DNA of 5,580 bases, taken from the NCBI GenBank assembly GCA_934675045.1, contig CAKUPI010000130.1, forward strand, positions 1 to 5,580. Reading direction: 5' to 3'. The notes under the pieces were generated by a model that had not been told where the DNA came from, made no database searches, and was given only the letters and a program-made list of their open reading frames with translations. This document shows, piece by piece, positions 1-5,580 of the stretch. The stretch is from an uncultured Eubacteriales bacterium. GTDB taxonomy: Bacteria > Bacillota > Clostridia > Oscillospirales > Butyricicoccaceae. How positions within the stretch are numbered: position 1 is the stretch's first letter; the number at the start of each line of letters is the position of its first letter. The translations under genes were made by a program, and so were the position numbers.

Positions 1-2516
1 ACGTAGAGCTTGCGCAGTTCCTCGGCCCGCTGCTCGCGCGTAATGCGGGCGGCGACGGCGCGGTAAATCTGCGAGGTGTACTCCGCGTGGCTCGCCTCGT
101 CGCGCAGCTTGACGCCGATGCCCATTTTTTCGTGAAAGAGCACCGGCTTTTTGAGGTCGTCGGTGTTGAAGCTCTTGGCCAGATCGGGCACAAACACGAC
201 CGGGTACTCCAGCCCCTTGGATTTGTGGATGCTGAGCAGCTGCACGGCGTCGGCGCCCGCCGGAGCGCCGGGCGGCTCGCTGCCCTCCTCGGCCTTGCGG
301 TCGATAAAGCGCAGAAAGGCGTGCACGCCGCGCGCCGATCTCCCCTCGAAGCCCATGGCCAGCCCCAAAAGCCGGCTGAGATTGCGGGCGCGGTTTTCGC
401 CGCCGTCCAGCGCGGAAAACACGCCGATCGCCCCCGTCCGGCTGTAAACAAACTGCAAAAGCTCGGACACCGTCATGTCGACGGCACGCGAGCACAGCTC
501 GTCGAGAAAGGCCAGAAAGCCCTGCGCGTCCTCCCGCCCGGCCTGCGCCGCCCCTTCCAGCGCGTCGCAGAAGGCGCCCTGGCGGTCAAAGGCGCGGATT
601 TCGGTCAAATCGTCGGGCGAAAAGAAAAAGAGCGGCGAGCGCAAAACCGAAATCAGCGGCACATCCTGCCGCCGGTTGTCGACAATGCGCAGCAGCGACA
701 GCACGATTTGAATCTCCATGGCGTCAAAAAAGCCGCCCTCGCCCGCCGCGGCGGGGATGTGCAGGTTTTCCAGCGCTTGCCGGTAATAGGGGGCCTTGCT
801 GCGGAAGGAGCTGAGCAAAACGGCAAAATCCCCCGGTCTGGCGCGGCGCACGGAGCCGTCCTTTTCCGTCACGCACTGCGTTTCAAGCAGCCCGGCAATG
901 CGCCACGCGACGTATCTGGCCTCGGCCTGCGCCTTTTCCGGCGAATCCTCGTCGTCCTGCGCCCCCTGCATATCGATGATGCACAGCTCGCTTGCGCAGC
1001 CGCCCGCGTACTGCGCGCCGGGGTACAGCCGCTCGTTGTCGTCGTAGTCAATGTCGCCGAACTCGCTCGACATGACGCGGGAAAAAATGAAATTGCACAG
1101 CTCGAGCACCTCGGGCCGCGATCGGAAGTTACGGTTGAGGGAAAGGCGGTGCCTGTCCGCACCGCTATCGCCGTATTCGGCATAGCGCCGGTATTTTTCG
1201 ACAAAAATGCCGGGCTCTGCCAGCCGGAAGCGGTAAATGCTCTGCTTGACGTCGCCGACCTGAAAAACCCCGCCGCGCGCCGGCGCGACGGCGTCAAAAA
1301 TGCGGTCCTGAATCTCGTTGGTGTCCTGATACTCGTCGACCAGCAGCTCGCGCAGCGAGAGGGAAAGCTCCTCGGCCAGCGCCGTGCGCCCGCCGTCACC
1401 GCCGGTCAAAAGCCCAAGGGCCAGATGCTCAAGGTCGCTGAAGTCGAGCAGGCCGCGGCTTTTTTTCTCGGCCGCATACCGCTCGGAAAAATCGCGCACG
1501 AGCGCGCACAATCCCCGCACCAGCGGCTGCGCCTTCTCGGTTTCGGCGCGGATATCTCGGGCGTCGGCACACAGGTATTTTTTGCCGATGTCCTGCACAC
1601 GCACGGCAAAGGCGCTTTTCGCCGCCTTGACCCGCGCGCGGAGCGCCTCGTCGCCGCCGCGCACCGAGGGCAGGCGCGGATTGGAAAAGGCGCGGCAGCA
1701 GCGCACGGCGCTGTCCCAGCCCTCGGCCATGGCCCGCTCCAAAGCGTCGGCGTATTCCAAAAGCTCCGTCAGCACCGGCCGGTATTTCTGCAAAAGGTCG
1801 GGCGCCGCCTCCAGCGCCCGCAGCGTGCGCTCCAGTCCTCCGGCGGCAAAGCGCAGGCTTGCCCGCGCACAGTCCAGCAGATAGGCTCCCCAGCCGGTCT
1901 GCTCGGGCGGAAAATCCTCCTGCCGGCTCCCGACCCGCTCCAGCCACCCGTCCGGGTCGGGGTGGCTGCGCAGCCGCTCGTAAATTTCCCGCACAATGCC
2001 GGCCAGCCGGTCGTCGCCGCGCTCTTCGCAAAAGGCGCGCAGCAGCCCTTCAAACTCGGGCGACGCCTGCGCGTAGGCCCGTTCGAGCGTCTCCTCCATG
2101 GCGGCGTCCTTGAGCAGTGCATACTCGGTTTCGTCTGCCAGCGAAAAATCGGGCGAAACGCCGCACTGCGCGAAGTTCTGGCGCACCAGCTCCATGCAGA
2201 AGGAATGCACCGTCTGAATACGGGCGCCGGGCAGCAGCGCCAGCTGACGGCGCAGACGGGCGTTGCCCGGCTCCAGTGCCAGCCTGTCCAGCAGCGCAGA
2301 CGCGATTTTGGAGCGCATTTCGGCCGCCGCCGCGTTGGTGTAGGTGACGACCAGCAGGCGATCGACGTCGATGGGGTCCTCGCTTCCGCACACCAGCTCA
2401 ATCACGCGCTGCACCAGCACAGCCGTTTTCCCCGATCCGGCCGCCGCCGACACCAAAAGCCGGCCGCCGCGGCTGTCAATCGCCTTTTTCTGTTGGTCCG
2501 TGAACTGAACCGGCAT
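1..2516 (-). CDS. addA: AddA, helicase/nuclease subunit of AddAB (3' end cut off by the window)
   Basis: ATP-driven 3'-5' SF1A helicase and nuclease subunit of AddAB, which resects double-strand breaks for RecA. The frame is open from ATG at 2514-2516 to the window edge, giving 838 complete codons without a stop. Helicase motifs appear in order. These are the Q-motif (FTDQQ, 5-9), Walker A (AAAGSGKT, about 24-31), motif Ia (VVTYTNAAAAEMR, 56-68), TVHSFC (102-107), and LLDFSDLEHL (356-365). Then come motif II (VDEYQDTN, 393-400, with D394 and E395), motif III (VGDVKQSIYRFR, 420-431), motif IV (NRNFRS, 461-466) and motif V (HKSKGLE, 764-770). The visible protein ends at EELRKLY, directly before the expected motif VI core (usually VALTRA). 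Known AddA proteins are about 1,200 residues, so some 350-400 residues are missing, including the RecB-type nuclease domain. The start is chosen because it has a strong AGGAGG site 6 nt upstream and places the Q-motif at the usual distance from the N-terminus. It overlaps addB by 41 bp. The motor looks intact. Confidence 0.97.
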   Translation of the reverse strand, partial: MPVQFTDQQKKAIDSRGGRLLVSAAAGSGKTAVLVQRVIELVCGSEDPIDVDRLLVVTYTNAAAAEMRSKIASALLDRLALEPGNARLRRQLALLPGARIQTVHSFCMELVRQNFAQCGVSPDFSLADETEYALLKDAAMEETLERAYAQASPEFEGLLRAFCEERGDDRLAGIVREIYERLRSHPDPDGWLERVGSRQEDFPPEQTGWGAYLLDCARASLRFAAGGLERTLRALEAAPDLLQKYRPVLTELLEYADALERAMAEGWDSAVRCCRAFSNPRLPSVRGGDEALRARVKAAKSAFAVRVQDIGKKYLCADARDIRAETEKAQPLVRGLCALVRDFSERYAAEKKSRGLLDFSDLEHLALGLLTGGDGGRTALAEELSLSLRELLVDEYQDTNEIQDRIFDAVAPARGGVFQVGDVKQSIYRFRLAEPGIFVEKYRRYAEYGDSGADRHRLSLNRNFRSRPEVLELCNFIFSRVMSSEFGDIDYDDNERLYPGAQYAGGCASELCIIDMQGAQDDEDSPEKAQAEARYVAWRIAGLLETQCVTEKDGSVRRARPGDFAVLLSSFRSKAPYYRQALENLHIPAAAGEGGFFDAMEIQIVLSLLRIVDNRRQDVPLISVLRSPLFFFSPDDLTEIRAFDRQGAFCDALEGAAQAGREDAQGFLAFLDELCSRAVDMTVSELLQFVYSRTGAIGVFSALDGGENRARNLSRLLGLAMGFEGRSARGVHAFLRFIDRKAEEGSEPPGAPAGADAVQLLSIHKSKGLEYPVVFVPDLAKSFNTDDLKKPVLFHEKMGIGVKLRDEASHAEYTSQIYRAVAARITREQRAEELRKLY
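2476..2516 (-). other. 41-bp overlap between the end of addB and the start of addA
   Basis: The addA ATG (2514-2516) lies upstream of the addB TGA (2476-2478) on the minus strand, so 41 bp are read in two frames. In addB they encode the tail after the glutamate run, ending in GPTEKGD. In addA they encode the first 13 codons and part of the next, starting MPVQFTDQQKKAI and including the Q-motif. No intergenic promoter or terminator can fit between the genes. This implies co-transcription, and probably translation of addA by ribosomes arriving from addB or by fresh initiation at the internal AGGAGG. Confidence 0.92.
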
Positions 2517-5500
2517 GGTTTTCCTCCTCTTCCAGCAGGGCATGCACCTGGCTGTCGCGCAGCTTGGGCAGATAGCGCAGCGCATCCTTTTTCATGTTTT
2601 CGTCAAAATGGCAGGCGGCGCGGTAATCGCAGGTGCTGCACACCGACCGCCCCTTTTCCGTCCGGTGCGGCGTGGCCTCGATATCGCCGCCGGCCAGCCT
2701 GTCGGCCAGCCCGGACAGCGTGCCCTCGACGCGGCGCAGCAGCCGTCCGAACTGCTCGGCGCTCGCCACCGAGGACAGCGCCGAAATCTCGCCCGTTTTC
2801 CCAAGCGACACGGGCAAAAAGCGGTAGCGCCCCTCCGGCGCGTGCTCCATCGCGGCCAGCACGCCGGCGTCACCGCTGACAATGCCGATGCGGCGGCGCG
2901 CCTTGTCCAGCCGCTCGCGAATGGTATCGGCGTCCTCCCCCTGCGCCGCCGTGACGAAGGGGTCCTTTGCCGGAACGTACAGCGCCCCGCCGACTTCCAG
3001 CCCGCCGGCGTGCCCCTGCATTTTTTCCTCCGCCAGACGCAGAAGGGTCGACGACGCCCCCTTTTCCAGCATGAGCAGGTAAATAAACATCTGCATATTG
3101 AGGCCGTACAGCACGTCGGACAGCCTGAAGCTCTTAGTGCCCGTTTTGTAGTCGACCACCTTAAGGTACAGCCTGTCCCCCCGGATGTAGCCGTCGACGC
3201 GGTCTATTTTGCCGCCGACGGCAAGCGTGATGTCCCCCGAGCGCAGCTCAAGGGGCGGCAGCTCCCCGCCCGCGCCAAAGGACATTTCAAACTGAAGCGG
3301 GACAAAATCCGAAGCGCAGATTTCCTCCCACACGTTTTCCACAATGGCGGCGGCGTGACGCGACAGCGCACGGACAAGTCCCGCAAACCGGGCCGGCTTG
3401 TCCGACGTTCCGCCCAGAATGTCCTGCACGTAGCGCCCCGCCCAGTGCGCGGCCGCCTCGGCCGGCCGGTGAAAGCGCCCCCCGCACAGGTCGCGCACGG
3501 CGTTTTCGATGATATAGTGCACCAGCGTTCCGATTTCCGGCGCGCCCAGGCGGGCGCTTCGGACCGGCTTGGCCCGCAGGCCGTACTGCATAAAGTACGA
3601 AAAACGGCAGCTTTCGGCCCGCTCCACGCGCGACGCCGTCATGCGGACCTTTTCGCCGTACAGCGCCCGGATGTTCTCCGGCTTGCGCACCGGCCCGCGC
3701 GGCGCGCCGGCATAACGGCGCAGGCGGGCGATTTTTTCCGCCCAGCGCGCGTCCTGCGACAGGCTTTGCAGCGCAAAAGCGCCCGGCTCCCCGCCCCCGC
3801 CTCCGGCCGCCGTGCAGGCCAGCTCATAGGCGGGCACCGGCGCCGTCAGCGACAGCTGCCGCAGCCTTTCATCTCCCCGCTGCGCCCGCAGATCGAGCAG
3901 AAGCGACCGGATGCGGCGCACCAGATAGCTTTCGCGGCACTCGCCGCCGTCGGCCCCGGTGCCCGGGCACAAAACGGTGATGCTGTCCGACGGCGAGGCA
4001 AAGGCGTGGTAAACGGCGCTCTGCGTCTCAAAGGCGCGCTCCTCGGCCGTCTGGGTCAGCTCGATGCCCACGCCCTCGAGCAGAATGCGCTCCGGCTCGC
4101 TGAGCAGTGTTCCCGACGGCGGCACCGGGGGCAGCAGGCCGTCGCGCGCGCCCAGCACAAACAAATGCCGCACGCCGGTCAGCGACAGCCGCTCAAAATC
4201 CCCCATGACCACGCAGTCGAGCGACACCGGTATGGCGCCGACGTCGTACTGCGACAGCATCAGCTCCAAAAGCCCGAAAAACTGGCGGGCATCCATCTCC
4301 TGCGCGCCGACGACCCGCTTAAACTGCTCCAGCGCCTCGCGCAGAATGGTGTACAGCTGGCCGTATTCGGCGGCTTCGCGGCGGCGATCGGCCTTCAGCA
4401 GCGCCTCGACCCGCTCGTTCAGCCGCTCCTCCAGCGCCGTGCGCTCCCAGTACCGCAGCAGCGCGCACGCAAAGTCGCTGCCCGTGCGGCATGTGTCCAG
4501 CTCCTCCCGCAGCCCCTGCAAGGGCGCCCAGACCCGCAGGCGCAGCGCGTTGAGCTCTTCCAGCACAGACGGCTCCGCTTGCCCGCCCGAAAAGCCGGCC
4601 GGCGACAGCGTCCACGGCGTCTCCCAGCGCCTGCCCGACAGGTTCCACAGCAAAAGGTAGCTTTCCAGCCTTTCGCGCTCGGGGCGCCGCAGGCCGGTCA
4701 GCCCCGCCTTGAGCCAGGTCAGCACGGTGTCTGTCCGCATGCCGTCGAGCAGCGCGCGCAGGCCGCCCAGCGCGCCGAGAAAGGCCGGCTTTTTCAGAAT
4801 ATCCTGCTGCCGGCTGACAAAAACCGGCACGCCGAAGCGCGCGCAGGCGTTTTCGAGCTTTTCGCCGTACTCGTCGGGGCCGCCGCAGACGACGGCCATT
4901 TCCCGCGCGCGCGTGCCTGACAGCAGCCGCTGCCGCATCAGCGCCGCGGCCAGCTCGCATTCGCTCTGCATGTCGGGCGCGTCAAAGAGCTGCACCGCGC
5001 CGCACGGCCCCTCGAAGGGCGCCGCGTCAAAGGAAAACAGGCTGCGCTCCAAAAAGGCCAGCTCGGGCCTCTGCTGCGGTCTGGGCGGAAGGACAAGCTT
5101 TTCACATGCGCTTTGGGTGCTGTCGGCCAGCCTTTGCAGGCGTCCGAGCGTCTTGTACTGCTCGGCGAACAGCTTTTCGTCCTCCCCGAGCAGCAGCGTC
5201 GCCGCCGCGCTGTGCGCACGGCGCAGCAGCCGCCCCAACAGGGCGTATTCCTGCCGGGTCAGGCCGGAAAAATCGTCGATGTACAGGTCGGCGCCCCGCA
5301 GAAGGTCGGTTTTTTCCAGCGCCTCGGCCGCCTGCGTGATGAGGTCCTTTCCGTCGAGGCCCTCGGTTTGGCACAGCGCGCAGTAGCAGGCGTAAATATG
5401 GGCGATATCGCGCAGCTTGTCGGGCAGGCCGCCGCTCAGCCGCAGCAGCGTGTCCGGCTCTATCATGCAGGCCTTGAGCTCGTCGGCGGCGGACAGCAGC

Positions 5501-5580
5501 CGCCCGAGCAGCTCGGGACGCGGCTCCCCCTTGAAATAGCGCAGGCTGAGCCGGGCGTTCTGCACGGCGCGGTACATGAC
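2476..5580 (-). CDS. addB: AddB, nuclease/Chi-recognition subunit of AddAB (5' end cut off by the window)
   Basis: Second subunit of AddAB. It has a degenerate helicase-like fold, which binds Chi in studied homologues, followed by a RecB-type nuclease. The frame enters at the right edge and stops at TGA (2476-2478). The ATG at 5577 lies in mid-gene: by recalled alignment to Bacillus subtilis AddB, about 90-100 residues are missing, including the N-terminal Walker-A-like region. Numbering from that Met (1033 residues), visible AddB features are YIDDFSGLTRQEY (99-111), FVLGARDGLLPP (473-484), and a five-glycine linker (592-596) between the helicase-like and nuclease parts. The PD-(D/E)XK nuclease is complete: H687 in GTLVH, D792 in GGKIDRVD, D809 and K811 in VVDYKTG, and Q829. 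Four cysteines match the known AddB iron-sulfur site: C657 (AESCRFSYF), then C980, C983 and C989 as C-x2-C-x5-C. Full length would be about 1,130 residues, normal for the family. An unusual extra group, C64/C66/C69, sits in the N-terminal half. The last 41 bp overlap addA, indicating a shared transcript. Confidence 0.96.
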   Translation of the reverse strand, partial: VMYRAVQNARLSLRYFKGEPRPELLGRLLSAADELKACMIEPDTLLRLSGGLPDKLRDIAHIYACYCALCQTEGLDGKDLITQAAEALEKTDLLRGADLYIDDFSGLTRQEYALLGRLLRRAHSAAATLLLGEDEKLFAEQYKTLGRLQRLADSTQSACEKLVLPPRPQQRPELAFLERSLFSFDAAPFEGPCGAVQLFDAPDMQSECELAAALMRQRLLSGTRAREMAVVCGGPDEYGEKLENACARFGVPVFVSRQQDILKKPAFLGALGGLRALLDGMRTDTVLTWLKAGLTGLRRPERERLESYLLLWNLSGRRWETPWTLSPAGFSGGQAEPSVLEELNALRLRVWAPLQGLREELDTCRTGSDFACALLRYWERTALEERLNERVEALLKADRRREAAEYGQLYTILREALEQFKRVVGAQEMDARQFFGLLELMLSQYDVGAIPVSLDCVVMGDFERLSLTGVRHLFVLGARDGLLPPVPPSGTLLSEPERILLEGVGIELTQTAEERAFETQSAVYHAFASPSDSITVLCPGTGADGGECRESYLVRRIRSLLLDLRAQRGDERLRQLSLTAPVPAYELACTAAGGGGGEPGAFALQSLSQDARWAEKIARLRRYAGAPRGPVRKPENIRALYGEKVRMTASRVERAESCRFSYFMQYGLRAKPVRSARLGAPEIGTLVHYIIENAVRDLCGGRFHRPAEAAAHWAGRYVQDILGGTSDKPARFAGLVRALSRHAAAIVENVWEEICASDFVPLQFEMSFGAGGELPPLELRSGDITLAVGGKIDRVDGYIRGDRLYLKVVDYKTGTKSFRLSDVLYGLNMQMFIYLLMLEKGASSTLLRLAEEKMQGHAGGLEVGGALYVPAKDPFVTAAQGEDADTIRERLDKARRRIGIVSGDAGVLAAMEHAPEGRYRFLPVSLGKTGEISALSSVASAEQFGRLLRRVEGTLSGLADRLAGGDIEATPHRTEKGRSVCSTCDYRAACHFDENMKKDALRYLPKLRDSQVHALLEEEENHAGSVHGPTEKGD
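2523..2528 (-). promoter_or_regulatory. Shine-Dalgarno site for addA, inside the addB coding region
   Basis: The minus strand reads AGGAGG here, followed by AAAACC and then the addA ATG at 2514-2516, so the spacer is 6 nt. This is a near-perfect ribosome-binding site and decides the addA start. In the addB frame the same bases fall within the run of glutamate codons near the C-terminus (EEEEN, about residues 1016-1020), so they serve both as coding sequence and as a ribosome-binding site. Confidence 0.88.

Noticed and set aside
869..2401. Shorter minus-strand frames in other registers (for example 869-1399, 1429-2031 and 1769-2401)
   Set aside because: They overlap addA out of frame, are arginine/alanine/proline-rich, and lack motifs. 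They arise because stops are rare in GC-rich sequence.
87..2879. 930-codon open frame on the plus strand as a real protein
   Set aside because: It is the exact codon-by-codon complement of addA over most of its length and then runs across the gene boundary into addB. It starts at a GTG with no sensible upstream signal, and its frame is already open from the window edge. Its translation shows only complement-type residues (Gln, Arg, Ala, His rich) and no recognisable domain.
2515..4920. 801-codon open frame on the plus strand as a real protein
   Set aside because: It is codon-aligned antisense to addB and ends where addB uses TCA. There is no domain I recognise, and the minus strand here encodes a clear AddB with an intact active site.
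5575..5577. ATG at 5577 as the true addB start
   Set aside because: The codon before it is sense (GTC). The encoded segment matches about residue 95 onward of known AddB proteins, and the conserved AddB N-terminus is missing, so the gene continues beyond the window.
1..5580. CRISPR array, tRNA/rRNA, insertion sequence, intergenic promoter or terminator
   Set aside because: Coding sequence of addA and addB fills the window with no gap. I saw no regularly spaced repeats, terminal inverted repeats, or hairpin followed by a T run. The many CAGC/GCGC-like words come from repeated Leu, Ala and Arg codons.

Overview
The whole window is one piece of a two-gene operon on the minus strand. It encodes the AddAB helicase-nuclease, the Gram-positive counterpart of RecBCD, which processes double-strand breaks for recombination. 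Read 5'->3' on the minus strand, addB comes first (5580 down to 2476) and lacks its first codons. addA follows (2516 down to the window start) and lacks its last third. The genes overlap by 41 bp, and addA has a strong Shine-Dalgarno site inside the end of addB. Coding sequence covers every base. I see no RNA gene, mobile element, repeat array, CRISPR array, terminator or intergenic promoter.

How the genes work together, from established knowledge of the family: AddA is the active SF1A (UvrD/Rep-like) motor and carries a C-terminal nuclease that cuts one strand. AddB is a helicase-like scaffold whose inactivated motor domain recognises Chi in studied homologues. AddB also carries a second RecB-type nuclease pinned by an iron-sulfur cluster, which cuts the other strand. 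The complex resects broken ends and, after Chi, leaves a 3' single strand for RecA. Visible directly here are AddA helicase motifs from the Q-motif through motif V, an intact AddB nuclease active site, and the four AddB cluster cysteines.

Organism: the addB-addA order, the four-cysteine AddB and the AddA motif wording point to Firmicutes. The base composition is GC-rich (about two thirds by eye), with a near absence of TTA, CTA and TCA codons. That fits a high-GC member of the Clostridia, such as the Oscillospiraceae/Ruminococcaceae, better than a Bacillus. This placement is inference.

The prompt raises the possibility of a new system. I do not find one. The two very long open frames on the plus strand (87-2879 and 2515-4920) are codon-aligned antisense shadows of addA and addB, explained by codon bias. 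The points most worth a second look are the overlap with its internal ribosome-binding site and a lineage-specific-looking cysteine cluster in the AddB N-terminal half.
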